From Paulownia fortunei (Eukaryota > Streptophyta > Magnoliopsida > Lamiales > Paulowniaceae): a DNA stretch of 64,000 nucleotides. Both the position numbers and the translations under genes were made by a program. Location: contig CM033118.1 of assembly GCA_019321725.1 (NCBI GenBank), positions 18,068,071-18,132,070 on the forward strand, given 5' to 3'. The notes under the pieces are model-generated. The model ran no database searches, was not told the DNA's origin, and was given only the letters and a program-made list of their open reading frames with translations. Shown piece by piece: positions 46,349 through 59,689 of the stretch; the stretch's first letter is position 1; the number at the start of each line of letters is the position of its first letter.

Positions 46349-49300
46349 ATGGAAAGCGCAGACCCCAGCAATCATAGTAAGAGAAGCCTCGGAAGAAGCA
46401 GCAACAGCCACATATCAATGTCGGATACCGAGTCGACCACCAGTCAGGTCGATTCTTGGCACTCCCCTCTTCGATCCGAGTCGCCGCTCCGCTCCGACGA
46501 CCCTTCTTTTCGACCCGAAAATGATGATTCCGGTGACAAGAATAATACCAGGTCCATTGTTGTGGTTGATAAGTACTACTCTCCCGTGCCGTCTCCCGGA
46601 AAATCCAATGTTCCGGCAAGTTCTCCCGCTGACGGAGGAAAGGGGTGGCGTCCATGGCCCCATTCGGAGAAGCCCACTTCGGAGAATCTTGATTTGCCGG
46701 CGAGTCCTCCGGGAGACGAGGGAAAGGATGGTCGGAGACAGTATCTTCCTGCGGAGAAACCTGTGCCCGAGAATCTTGATGTTCCATCGAAGGGGACGTC
46801 TCCGATGGTTGTGGGACTCAACAAGTTGGTGAGGGAGGAGCCGCCTTCTGGGGTGAAGAAGGTGGAGCCGGTTGGTGATGGTGGTGGTGGGCGGTTGGAG
46901 GAGGGGTATGGAGGCGGCGGGGAGGATGAGGTGGGGGGAGAGAGGCGGTCGAGGGCGGTGGCGGCATCGATCTTGAAGAGGTCAGAGAGGAATGTGGCGG
47001 TGAGGAGGGTGGCTTTGGCGTTTAGAGTGTTTGAGGTGATTGCTTGTTTGATTTCATTTTCAGTTATGGCTGCTGATAGGACTCAAGGGTGGAGTGGCGA
47101 TTCATTCGATCGATATATAGAGTACCGGTATAATTCTTATGCTTTTTCATCAAATTATGGTTACATGCTTCGATGTGTATATTGTTAATTGCTTGCCATG
47201 TTTTCTATGAGTAGATCATGTAATTAAAATTTCCTTTTTCAATCAATAGCATGTACAACTTTTATGTGTTGCAACTTGACAACGTTTGTTCTCATGATTG
47301 AATGATACTTATGTTTCACCAAATTGTTGATTTTAAGTTTGATGACTGAAATTTGTAAGCTTTGGTCTTCGAATTACCCTGACTTGCATGCAAATTCTGG
47401 AACTTATTTAACCAAGTGAAAGCTATACTTTCGACTAATGCAACCTCAGATGCCATGTTTTGCGAATACTGGTGCCCCTATGAAGCGTATATCTCTCCAC
47501 GTTGAAAGAAAGCAATAAGAAAAGAGTAATCCGATACCAAGGACGGACAAAAGGAGTCTGCTTTGTGATGTTGTGGCAATATGTTGAAAACATGCATTCA
47601 TGCAATATTTCTGATTTTGATAATAGCCTTCTTAGTTTTTACCAGCAGTTGTTCCTTTCAATAAAATTAGAAATTAAATTGGACAATATAGTTTTGGCTT
47701 ATTAATTGTTTGATCAGCCCCCCTTATGTTAGTTTTTAAGAAGTTCTGTTAGCGAATACCCGTGTCTTGATGTTGAGCCAGTTCTGGTTATATTAGTACA
47801 CAGACCCTGCAGCCTGCCTGTCAGTTAAATGTCCTCTCGTCAACTAATTTAGGCTGATGAAGGCTTTCGCTGATGTAGGCGAAAGATATAGTTTTGTTCT
47901 CTGAAATATAAAACATAACGCAACCAGATTTTATATGCTATTAGTAAAAGTGCCAGTTGTTGCATTTTGCCTGTAATGATGTCTTAAAAAACCTGATGAA
48001 TAGTGTATATCTATGCTTTTTTGTTGCACAGGTATTGTGTAACTGTAAATGTTATTGGCTTTGTGTATTCTGGTTTTCAAGCCTTTGATCTCGGATACCA
48101 TATGGGCACGGGGAAGCATGTCATCGCTCACCATCTACGTCACCATTTTGATTTCACACTGGATCAGGCAAGTAATATTTAGCTTATCATCTCTTGAATT
48201 TTCTACATCTCTGATAAAGGCATGTACAACCATTAGCCTGAGCGACCTCTGATCAGGGTGGAGCTGTTAAGCCCATGATTGCAGCTATGAGGATGACAAC
48301 ATCGTTATCAATCTTCTGGTTGGCAATAGGTTAATTTATCTTAAGGCCACACTTCCGAAACATGAACAACATTGCTCTGCCTTTTAAGCAGTTCCCAGAA
48401 CTATTAGAAATGGGCTTTGCATCTTATCTGATTTTCTGTATTCTCGTTTCATGTTGGCAAATGGGTTCACGTGGTGTCTCAGTTAGTACAATGAGTGTAA
48501 GCGGCATTAATCGTAATTCACGACTTCAATTTACCAAGTGATTAGAACCTTTTTTTTTCCCCCAAATATCATTAAGTTTCATCAGCTCTTTTATTTGAAC
48601 TTTTGGTCCTCAAGATTCTCCGTGTAATGTGGTAAATTAGCTATTAGATTTTCTAGTTAGCTACCTTCATTAATTTGTATTTTCAATTATACTTTAATAT
48701 AATTATAATAACATTATGAACATTGTTCCCGAGCATTCTTTAACTCTGGTTCTTTCTCTTTGCTTCTGCTGTGCCTGTGAATTTGATTCTGCCTAGAAAC
48801 TGGGGAACGGGCACCATATGAATGTTGATCTCGTGTAACAATGCACTATAGTGTTGGTTATTCCAGGTGTTATTGTAGATATTTAATGTCACTACTCTCT
48901 GACAGTTTAAATTTTTAGATGAGGTGGTAATTGAATAAGGTATCAAAGCCGAGCCAAATAAGAGGGCCTGGATGCTTTATATATTCATGAAAAGAGTTTA
49001 CGCATGAATATCGTTTGCACGTGAAGGGGGCATATTAGAGATATTAAATATTTAATGTCACTCCTCACTTATATCTTAAACTTTTTTAGATGAGGTGGTC
49101 ATTCAATAGTTACTGTATCTCTTTGGGGCCATGTCACAAAAGCATAGTTCCCTCTTTCTTGCTAATTTCAGTGCTACGTTGAACAATAATATGCATCATG
49201 CGTGCTTTTGCTTAGAGGAAAGTTGTCTTTTCATGTGTCTACCAGATTCTGGCATACCTTCTGATGTCTGCATCATCGTCGGCAGCTACCAGGGTGGATG

Positions 49301-49440
49301 ACTGGATTTCTAACTGGGGGGGAGACGAGTTTACATTGATGGCAAGTGCATCAATCGCTATGTCGTTCCTAGCTTTCATCGCCTTCGCCTTGAGCTCCCT
49401 CATATCTGGTTACAACCTCTGCAACCGGGATTCAACTTGA
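46349..49440 (+). CDS. CASP-like protein, 4A type, 3 exons
   Basis: Four-helix plasma-membrane protein of the CASP/MARVEL-related family; CASP proteins proper organise the Casparian strip, while 4A members have less defined roles. Exons 46349-47127, 48032-48167 and 49246-49440 give 369 residues. The first 210 or so residues are a Ser/Pro/Gly-rich cytosolic region with repeated [12 protein letters not shown] / [12 protein letters not shown] segments. The membrane part starts at about residue 225 ([23 protein letters not shown]), followed by [38 protein letters not shown] and [19 protein letters not shown], all conserved in the family. The start is the ATG at 46349; an upstream TTG in frame is not used. 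Intron 2 uses a GC donor (CAG|GCAAGT). No damage is seen. Confidence 0.9.
48168..49245 (+). other. GC-AG intron in the CASP-like gene
   Basis: Donor CAG|GCAAGT at 48168 and acceptor TCTACCAG ending at 49245 join LDQ to ILAYLL, the unbroken family sequence. No GT donor nearby keeps the frame. Confidence 0.85.
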
Positions 49441-49778
49441 TCCCTCACCGGTTTGTATCCATATATATATTGAGAATATTGTTGCACGAATATTTGTTTG
49501 CAAACGAATTTGGAAGCTGTACATATGTAGTGATAGGTGAATAGGACTTTTTTTTTTCTATTTAGTTTTGTAGCGGAGTTTGCAAATGTTGTTATCATTT
49601 GGATAAATAAATGATTCCGCTGCATGAAGCAGTATGTTCTCAAGCCAATTTAGTTGATCTGTTGTTGAATCCTAATGGCAGGGGTCGCCGTGCAGTGATC
49701 CAGATGAGGAAAATGATCATAATTTGCTAATTGCATGTAGTTTTATTGCGCAATGGATGCATTTTCTCCAAGATAATA

Positions 49779-50146
49779 AGCCCGTTTGGTTTTATTTTTA
49801 AATTTATTTTCATGTTTCCAGCATTTTTCAGAGTACTAAGTTTTTGTATAAAAAGGAGAATGTATTTGAATTAGTTATATTTCTATATAGACTTTATATG
49901 TTTAGAAATGAAAATGCATTGTTTTATAGTGTTTTTTAAATAAAAAAATGTGATATGTGAGTAAATTTGAAAATGAGATTAGTAGGTATGTAAAAAATGT
50001 AAAACTTTACGTTAGTGTGTTTGAAAATAAATTTTAAATATAAAAATAAGTAGTATTTTGTTGAATGAGAAAAATAAATGTATTTTTTTATTTGAAAATA
50101 ATAAAAAATGAAAAACTTCTTTGTGAAAATGAAACCAAACAGAGCT
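49779..50146. mobile_element. MITE candidate, 368 bp, GTTTGGTTT-type inverted ends
   Basis: The left end 'agcccgtttggttttatttt' and the reverse complement of the right end, 'agctctgtttggtttcattt', pair with few mismatches. AT-rich interior, no frame. The target duplication is not clear, so the superfamily is left open. Confidence 0.65.
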
Positions 50147-51360
50147 CAATGCATTTCTGCAAAATAGCTGCAACCGTCAGAAAAATGGTGCAATACTCGT
50201 CTTTTTGGATATATTAAACTTAATGCATAATATTCGTTATTTTGATATGAATTATTTAGTATACATATATATTATGCATTACATTTGATGACTATTACTT
50301 CAATTTAGTGAATAAATATTTTTATTTAAAACATGAAATTTATATCTAATTTTTTTTTTTATAAGTACAAGTAAAATGCATGTGTGTTGTGCTTGTTGCA
50401 AGTTTTTTTTTTTATGTTTTTTTCAAAATATTAAGATCATGTAGAATGCCATTATATGTAAAATCCAACAAATTAATATATATTTAGACTTTGTGACAGA
50501 AACTTTTTAGTTATCAAGATTAATATAGTTTTCATAATATTCTTTGGGAATAGTTTAATTTTTTTTATGCATGAACAAGTTACACAACTTCGTTAGCAAT
50601 ATATTAAAAATTTGCGTACATAAAAATATTTATACTTATTATAATTTTTTAACATTAAAGATTACATTTTTTCTTCTTCTCCATTCTTGGCGCATAAAAT
50701 TTATGTACTAGATACATCACATATGCACAAATATTCTACATACATATGTATTTGCTTGATATTAATACGTGCTTTAGAATAATTCTATGTTGACTCTACT
50801 TGTTGATTTTTTATTAGTAGTTTATTTTTTCATTATTAAAATTTTCTGTATTTTTTAGGCATATTTGGATTTCTGTGATTGCCTATATAATAAAGGTTGA
50901 GAAATGTAATTTTTTAATTTTTATTCGTAGTATGAAGAGAACAAATCTTCTTAAACTTGTTTCAAGGAGCAAAGAATTATGTGTATGTAAATATGTTATT
51001 ATTATATTTTTTTAAATTCATGAATATTTAAATTTTTGACTCTTAATACTGCTACGTGTTATTAATATGACTTGACGAAATAATTCGAGTTATTCGCAAT
51101 AAATGTTAATAGATTAAAAGTCTGTATGTTGTATTATAGTTAAATAATATTTAAAACTTTTTCTAATAAAATCAATGCAGCACAAAGTGTATCATGAATC
51201 AATTCGGCAAAAAATAAAAAAATAATATATATATATATAATAGAATAATTCGAACACAATGAATTAGATTGGTTTTTACAAAAAGTTAAGATATCATTTC
51301 ATTCATTCGCTAGATGATATGCAACAATAAGAAGTATCATACTGAAATACAAAAAATAGA

Positions 51361-51889
51361 CAGTGTTTGGTTTTGTTTTGAGATGTTTTGGCGATTTTTT
51401 TTGAGGAAAGATATTTTGGTAATTTTTTTTGGGAAATGTACAGTAGGTTTGATTTATTTTATGAACGGTTGGTTGATATATTTTGAAAGAAAATTTATAT
51501 TTGGTTTTTATTGTAGATATGTTATATGATAAAATTTTATTTGATTAGTGGTGTCATATCAAATTGATATTTATATTATTTTTATTTAAATATAAAAGTA
51601 AAATAATATATTTATAATAATATAATAATTGAAACATACATATATATATATATATATAAGAGTGTGTGTGTGTGTGTGTTTATTGATGAAATGATTTAAT
51701 TATACATAAAGGTATGTACAAAAATATATAATAGTTGAAATACATACGTATGTATACACACACATATTTGTAAAGTAATGATTAGGATGTTTTGAAATAT
51801 TTTAGGGAAGATGAAATCCATTTTGGAGGAAAAATAGTAATAAAATTTGGAGAATAAAAATTATTTTGAGGGAAGAAAACCAAACATTA
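51361..51889. mobile_element. MITE candidate, about 525 bp, TGTTTGGTTTT-type inverted ends
   Basis: 'gtgtttggttttgttttga' at 51363 is inverted at the right end ('ggaagaaaaccaaacat', ending near 51887). Sequences just outside, 'agtatcata..gaaatacaaaaaa' (51333-51357) and 'agtatcata..taatacaaaaaa' (51894-51917), resemble each other in direct orientation. Confidence 0.55.
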
Positions 51890-52656
51890 TCTTAGTATCA
51901 TATGGTAATACAAAAAAATTCTTTAAAATGGTGCAAATTCTCTGTGGAAAATGTATATAATTTTGTCAAAATGCACATCGTAAAGTATATCAGACTTATT
52001 ATTTTTATTTTAATGTCAAAGTAGTTTTTAGAGTTCTAATACCACAATATTCAATACACTTATAAAATTTTAAATAGGATTAATTATCCATGATAACATC
52101 ATCATGAGTTCTATTGTCAAAACTTTTAGACCTTGTATTTTTATATTTTATTTTTAACTCGCTTTGTTGTCAACAAATTGCACTGTTATTTCAATGAATT
52201 TTCATGACAAAGTCTTCTAATGTTTTAAATTAATATATTTCATTAATTCAAGATTACCAAGATAATAACAATGTTAATATACATAAATGCAATTAAATAA
52301 TGTTATTATAGGAACATTTTAGCTAGCAAAAGCTCAAAGAAACTTTTAGGGGTCATTGGTAGGATGGAATGAAATTAGGTAGAAATGGAATGAAATTAGA
52401 AATAGAATCATAATAGGAATGTAATGATATGAGTATAATAATTTCTATACTTGGTATGTATAAAAATGACAAATGAATGAAATTGTAATTTCTTGTTTGA
52501 TTTCAATTTCATGATTGATAACTAGAAATGAATGATAGGAATATAATAAATTAATTTTAAAGATCAAATTATACTTTAGTAGATTTTTTAAAAATAAAAT
52601 TATATTTACTATGTTGAGCATAAATGGGTTCGTTATTATTATTTTAATTTGTGTTA

Positions 52657-52658
<2 letters not shown>

Positions 52659-52730
<72 letters not shown>
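52659..52730. repeat. AT microsatellite
   Basis: About 70 bp of nearly pure AT dinucleotides, interrupted once near 52692. Confidence 0.95.
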
Positions 52731-52732
<2 letters not shown>

Positions 52733-53297
52733 ACATGGATAAAATTTTACCAAAATATATTTTTCTTATAAAAAATATAAAAAATCAACAAATGAATCTA
52801 AGAGCAAGTCTCAAATTTTAATTTTTTAGACTTGAATAGGAACTAAATAAGATCCAATAAAATATTATATGTATTTTTTAATGTATGCATGATATGTATA
52901 TACATAATATGCATGAAATATATACTCAAAATATAAATATAATACTCTTATAATAATATAAAATTAATAAGTTGTTTATGCTAATATATGTAAAAATAAT
53001 AAAATATGTTTGAATTTTTTAATTTTTAATCTTATTTTTTATTAATTACATTATTTTCTCATATATAGAAAGTTATGTTGATGTTATTTTTAAAAAATAT
53101 TTAATATTTTAAAAATAATAAAATATGTCTGACGGATTCAACCCGATATTCAGAATGAGTTCATATTCATATTCATAAAAATTTTGATGGAAAACTCTCA
53201 AGTCTTATTCGTAGTTTATCCATATATGCACTTATTACAATGGTTTAGAACATGAAATTAGTCATAATGATCCTGAACTTATATACTAGATTTGGGA

Positions 53298-55373
53298 CTA
53301 AACGTACAAGTTTATATCAGACAACCTAGGGCTGGGTATAGCATACGATGGAGTACTTTTCCTCAATACAATCCCAAATCCTTCTGACATATCAAGTTTT
53401 TCACCTTTCGGAAATTTCCACTCAAATGAATGCAGAAGTGACGCTAGTAAATAGGTTACCATTCTTTCTGCCAATGGTCGACCAGGGCATATCCTTCTCC
53501 CGGATCCAAACGGGAGATAATGAAAATTGTTGCCACTGAAATCCCACTTTCCAGAGTCATTTAAAAACCTGTCGGGCCTGAATTCCATTGGATTGTCCCA
53601 AATGGAAGGATCCCTTTGGATTGCCCATATATTTATGAAGACCCTGGTATTTTTCGGGATTGTGTATCCCCCGACTGTTGAAGATTGGTTTGGAGATCTT
53701 GGGATTAGGAGGGGTATTGGAGGATGTAACCTCAATGTTTCTTTAAGAACTGCTTCCAAATACTGCAATTTGGGCAAGTGGAACTCTTCAACTATGTTGT
53801 TCATCCCAACTACGTTGGATAATTCCTTTTGAACCTTTTCCATTACCTCAGGATTGTTCATAAGCTCAGCCATTGCAAACTCAACTGTTACCGAAGCGTC
53901 ACTCCCTCCTAATATGATGTCCTATCAAATAAAAAAGTGCACAACATCTTTCATTCAATTATAAATGCGCTTTAATAGAGAGATATAATTAAATATTAAC
54001 TGAATAATACTTGTATATATTGGGTGCTCTTCACGGTGAGGATTATTTCACGTCCTACTATATTATAGGATTCCTTTGGATGATAAAGTACCAAAAACTA
54101 AGAGTCTTTTTATTTTTTATTTTCAAAATGATGATTTTTTATTTTTTACTATATGAAACTTAAAAATGTATTTGTTTTATCTATTTTCATCACGGACAGA
54201 ATTTATTTTTATTTTTACAATCAATTTTTAAATCTACTGACATTTCACTGTCTTTTGCACATATCAAAATTTATTTTCAAATCTAATAACATATTATGCT
54301 TTTCATACAAAAAAAATACTGTAAAATAAATATATTTTTATTTACAAACTTATAATCAGCATAGTTTATCTAAACATATTTTTATTTTTATGCCAAAATC
54401 TAATAAAAGTATTTTCAATCTTAAAAATGAAGAAAATATGAAAATGAGTTTGAAAGTGAAATTAAACTTACCATCAACATGGCTTAAGTTGTCTCTTAGT
54501 GATATTTCGCATATCCGAATCTTCTTTCTCCTTTATCTCTAAAAGGATTAGCAGAAAGTCCTTCCTTCCCTCACTCTTGATTACTCTAGGCAACTTCTCA
54601 TATTCGGCAATAACCGCGTCGAGAATTTTCTCAACAGATTGCACTGTATTCTCCATTTGTTTCTTTACTCCTTGAAGATCAAGCCTGGCAAGAAGTGGGA
54701 AAAAATCAGAAACATTCGGCTTTCCTAATAGATCATCAATCTTTGAGATCTCAACCCGGAATTCCGCTCCAAGTCTTGCATTCTCTTCCCCTGCAATTGT
54801 GCCACCCCACAAAAGGTTCAGTACCAAATCCAGTTCAGTTAAAAAAGCCAACTCGCCAATTTCAACGGGTTCTCCAATCTTGGAGTAGACATGTCGGATG
54901 GCCTTTCTGACCTCGTCCCTCCGAAGGTCGTAAGAAGCCTCCAGGCTGCTGTTACTTTGCATCTCGCGCACTAATATTTTTCGCATTTTGCGCCAGTTGG
55001 AATTGTGTGGTGAAAACGCAATACCGTTTGCACCGAGACTGAGAACTAATGCTGCAATGGGAGCATCACGATTTGCGAAAATCGGATCTTGATCACGAAC
55101 AGCTTGTTTTACCAGGGATGGCGAGCCGATCACAACACACAGTTTGCTCCCCAGACGTAGCTTATAGATTGGGCCATATTGGAGAGCCAAGTCTGTGAAC
55201 TGATGGAGTAAGTTGCTGCCAAGAAAGGGCAAGTATCCAATGATTGGGAAGCCCCAGGGCCCTGGTGGCAAGGGAGGAGTTTTCCCACCAAGATTCAATA
55301 AGGCCTTTATGTACCAGAAAATGGATAGTAGTAGAATTGATATTAAAAGAGCTGCCATGTAAAGATGATCCAT
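53298..55373 (-). CDS. Cytochrome P450, CYP706-like, 2 exons, one-base frameshift at the end of exon 1
   Basis: Heme monooxygenase, ER-anchored by an N-terminal helix (residues about 5-22), with the PPLPPGP hinge near 33-39. Exons: 55373-54472 and 53921-53298; the intron is GT-AG, phase 0 by homology. Exon 1 is 902 bp, one short of a whole number of codons: the frame runs into TGA (54474-54476) after NITKRQLK instead of joining the I-helix. Exon 2 carries DIILGGSDASVTVEFAMAEL, the K-helix ETLR (about 362-365), FRPDRF, and the heme loop FGSGRRICPG with Cys about 446. The expected length is 508 residues, normal for the family. The I-helix has Ala where most P450s have the oxygen-activating Thr. 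CYP706 is chosen from N-terminal resemblance (LGSKLCVVIGSPSLVKQAV, VSDFFPLLARLDLQGV). Substrate unknown. Confidence 0.85.
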
Positions 55374-55459
55374 TTGATCTTTTTGGGTGTGTTATGATAA
55401 CACAGTTTGCTAGAAATTTGAGAGATAATTTGGGTAGATATTATAGTCAAATATCCAAG

Positions 55460-55467
55460 CTTTATAA
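55460..55467 (-). promoter_or_regulatory. Possible TATA box of the P450 gene
   Basis: TTATAAAG on the minus strand about 90 bp before the ATG at 55373 is the best placed TATA-like motif in the gene's 5' flank. Position alone supports it. Confidence 0.35.
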
Positions 55468-55826
55468 TGGTGAAATGTGTAAGTTTAGGAAAGGGACACT
55501 ATAATTGAAGATTGGACTTTCATATAATTTGACGTGTTGGCTTCATTAACTCCATTCATCCAAAAATGCAAAAAATTGTAAACATTGCTGATGAAACTCT
55601 TATCAACTAAACAGTTTGAAAAGGATTGGTTTTTGGTTGATTTTTGTGAATAACTAAGCACAATAGTTAATAACACGTAGAGATTTAAGTGGTTCTTTTG
55701 AATTAAATTACATTTATGTGTATGGGAAAGATTCATTTTCAGAAAAAAAACAGATATAGAAGAGTGCAAGAAACAACTGTTACGCTTCTCATGATAATCC
55801 AAACTCCGGATTGCTTTCTTTTAACC

Positions 55827-56215
55827 AATGTTTTAAAAATTGGATCAGATTTGTCGGTTCAATTGATTCAATCATGAATTGATGATCGGTTCGATCCGTT
55901 TGGATGCAAAAAACCAGTTGAATCTATCAAAATGATCATCAACCCTTTTTTGTTTATTATTTTTTATTTTTTATTTTTTATTTTTTAGAAAGTTTAAACT
56001 TGATGTTTGGTTATATATATGTGATTATTTGAATTTTAGACTTTTTTAAATCTATTTTGTAGTTGACATAACAATTAACTCATTATATTATCATTTTATA
56101 TAACATAATAAAAAAATATAGTCAATTTTCTCCAAATTGGTTGTATCGGCTGTTGAACCGTTGATCGACAGTGAAACTGATTTGATGAGTGGTCCAATTA
56201 TAAAAATGCTGCTTA
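55827..56215. repeat. Dispersed repeat family, copy 2
   Basis: It opens 'caatgttttaaaaattgg', includes 'attatattatcattttatat' and 'aaaaaatatagtcaatttt', and ends near 'ccaattataaaaatgctg', matching the copy at 13775-14212 block by block. Confidence 0.6.
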
Positions 56216-56334
56216 TAACAATGTATAGAACTATATTCAAATGTAGCTTCTTCATCGCCTTCTGATTTCATCATTTATTAATCTTTTTTTGTCCCAATTT
56301 TGATTTTTATTTGATTCAATATGAAATTCAGATA

Positions 56335-56378
<44 letters not shown>

Positions 56379-59300
56379 GAATTAGCACTGCCATATTATA
56401 TTTTAAATAAGAAAAATATTTTTTTATAAAAATTTTATTTTGTAAAAAAAATTTCACTTTGTGACATTTTAAAAAATAAATTAGAGAAATAAATTTGGGA
56501 TAAATAAAGTATTGTACCTTATTATTTGTCAATAATTGGCCCAAGTTATAAGTAGACCTAATTGGTCCACAATAGTACCAATAGACACCTATTTGATGCA
56601 AGATCTCAATCTTCAACTTTAATTTATTAGAGCTTTATAGTTCATGTAGGAAAATTGTCTCCTAGAAGATTAATTCTCAATATTAACCTTAAAAAAAAAC
56701 GTTTATGCTTAAGATTTTCTGGGCTATGATGCAGGTGGCCCTTAATGAACAACCTACCTTAAAAAGTTAGGAAAACATGTCCTTCTAGATTTAGATTAGA
56801 GGGGGAAGATTACTAGCTTGTTTGGTAGTATAGCATTCGATAACAACAACAAATAATTAAGGCGTAGTGATTAAAATTAAGTTTTCTTTTTGACGCATCA
56901 TTCCAAGGATCAAGCTAATGAATTATTGTCTTAATTCCAAGCAAACTTATCGCATTGCCTAGCCACAAAGGAAAACTATTTTGCACTTAGCCGTTAGATA
57001 TATCATCAGTTGCATTTGCACGAACCATTTAATATTTTTACACTCGATCCATATAAAAATTTTGGGCTAGAAGCTTGATTGCCTAATAGCTTATTTACCT
57101 TGTTATGATTATGGGCAACTCTCACTAATTAAGGTGTAGGCTGTGGGAGTTAATATTTTGGTTAAACTCAATGTTTTAACGTCAAACAAATAAAGTCCCA
57201 TACAATGACCATTGAAATCCAGATTTTTGCATTTTGATGGTTTTGGTGCTGATTGGACTTTTTAATTTTCTCTCTCGCTATTGATGGTAATGGATGGTTG
57301 CTGCTTTCGAGAAGCGTATGTTGAGCTTTATCTTTTAACTAATTGTATGTAATAAAGAATTATTTTATTGGTATTTCTACACTCGATTTCTACTTTAGGA
57401 AAGCTTACTCTCCTTTCTACCGTACAAGCTCCATTCATGCCCAACCATCGCAAGCAAGAGACAGCCCTTGAACCTATGGCGAACCAATATCGTACTCAAG
57501 GGAGGGCGGCCTAATCAGAGCAAATTTAAAAAAATACTAATTATTGTTAAATGGTTACTTCTAAGTTGTGTTACAATTATAAATTAAATAATATAGAAAT
57601 ACACAAAAAATATTTTTTTGCATAATTTAAAATTAAGTACAGACACAATACATATTAAAATAATATTGAAAATAAACTATATTTTTCCTCTCGAACAATT
57701 CTTTTACCTTCATATTTTAGTCGTAAGTCTATGAACTCGTATATTATCTGTTTTCGTATTTATTGCCCGATTTTTTTGCCGTAACTTTTAAAAGAATTCA
57801 TAACTTACTCGTACATATTAAATGTCTAAATCTTCCGACTAACAAGCCTTTTCCCTTTCTCCAACATAATTCGATGGGAAATAGTTGAATTTTCAAGTGG
57901 ATGATATCGACCCAGTGGTCTTAGTTGGAGATGGTATTACATGTATTTATGGATTGGAAGAGATTCAAACTGGGTAAATGGTTGAATTTTCCAATAGGGT
58001 GAAAGGAATAACTTTAAATTTTGAGAATGAGAATTTATGGATTGTTGTCTTTGGTAGTTATATATTTTTTCATGGTTTGACCTTCTTATTATAAGGTTTT
58101 TATTTTCAAAATGAAAAATTTAATTACCAATATTACTTTAGGCTTTATATTTAAATTGAATATATACCATTTGGTCTATCAAAAAAAAAAAAACCTTTTA
58201 TATACTAGTAAGATATATGAGCTTTACACATGGATAATTAAATATGTTTTAACTTTTAATATAAAATATCATCATATATAGATAATTAACATATATACAA
58301 TCATTGTCTTTAAAACCTTGACAAACACCAAGAAATGGAAATGTAAGAGGTAAGAAAAATGTTATTATTGTGAGGTCTTATCTTTCTTTCTTTTTTTATG
58401 CATTTGTTGTATTTTTGGTAAGTATTACTAGGAGCAATTTCAATTAAAGTAATTTAGTTATTACATTGACAACATTGTTTATTGATTAGAAGGTTTTATA
58501 CTCAATAATTGAATACAATTTGCTTAATTTTTTAATTAATTTTTAAAATTTTTGTGAGTTTTATCATCATTTTCAATGTTATTTTGCAGATTTGTAGATG
58601 AAGGAAAAATATTACTTAAATGTACTAAAATCTACATTCAACCTACATTTAAAAAAAAATGGGTCGAGTACAGTAGCTATAGCGCTTAGGCGCTGCCAAA
58701 TGGGATTTTAAGGGCAAAATGGTCATTTTGCCCTCTTTAGGGCATCTCTCATCTGATTTTAAATCAGATTTATAGAGAGGGAGGGAAGGAGAGAAAAGAA
58801 AACAAGTCAAGAAGGAAGAAGAGAAGAAGAAGATGAGAGAATTTTTCTATGATTTGTGATGAAAATATCTACAAGGGAAGAAACTTATCCTACTTTCAAG
58901 TTTTATTTTTTTTCCTCTTTCTTTCTTTAATTATAATCATAAATATTGTTAAGTTATTATTCATTTTTATCATCATAAATTAATTTATTTTTCTAGGGTT
59001 GTGATATAATTTAGTTAAGATGTTTTGAATATTTTTATCAATTCAGTTCTTAATTTATTTTTCAAGTTGAGTTTTCTACATGGTTCCTAATACTTTCAAT
59101 TACTTGGCCACTAATTGAATACTTTGCTAATCATATTGACCAAAAAGGTGATGTATGTATTTAGTTCTATATGTAGAAAATCATAAATTGCATGTGAGAT
59201 ATGAATATACTTATATGATTTGTGCATTCATGTTTGAGATCCATAAAATCTAATGAATTGTTGATTGTCGTAATTCACATAGAAATATAGTGGGTTAGCA

Positions 59301-59689
59301 ATTGATGATATTTTCATTAAACCTTGAAAGAGGCTAGTGGATAATTTAGGGATTCTCGACTATCACTTGGGAAATAAATTGAGATTGATGAGATAAATTA
59401 TTCAATTTAGATTAATTATGGTGAAATCATAACCCTAGGCTTTTAAGTTTTTTAAATTTCATCATTAGTTAATTTTTATTATTAGTTAGTTTAGTTAGAT
59501 TTAGTTTGTAATCACAAATACTTTCTTTCACTTATTCAAATAAAATTAGACTTAACCTAATTTTGGTACTTCATACTTCAACAGTTCTAGTGGGAATGAT
59601 GCTTACTCATTATTTTATTATTTGTTAATGATAGAGTACACTTGTGTTCAACAAAATCTACAACATTTATTTTATGAGTACTAAGCATT
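56216..59689. other. Gene-free region, possible solo LTR
   Basis: An AT run lies at 56337-56375. From about 58660 to 59650 the text resembles an LTR of a gypsy element: a 'tagcgcttaggcgct' palindrome near 58679, and near 59585 'agtgggaatgatgcttactc', similar in character to the 'ccctgtgaatcgacatctgac' stretch before the end of the LTR at 62.5 kb. Its ends were not delimited. No coding region is supported. Confidence 0.35.

Larger units (their letters stand above)
49441..53297. other. AT-rich intergenic region with MITEs
   Basis: No coding region is supported. Besides two MITE candidates listed separately, it holds short AT, TG and CA microsatellites near 51640-51680 and 51750-51764 and a long AT run at 52659-52730. 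The minus-strand frame at 52445-52753 is made by that AT run. Confidence 0.5.

Noticed and set aside
46335..46787. Minus-strand 150-codon frame and other frames over the CASP-like exon 1
   Set aside because: They overlap a GC-rich coding exon whose own frame joins the membrane part; the others are by-products.
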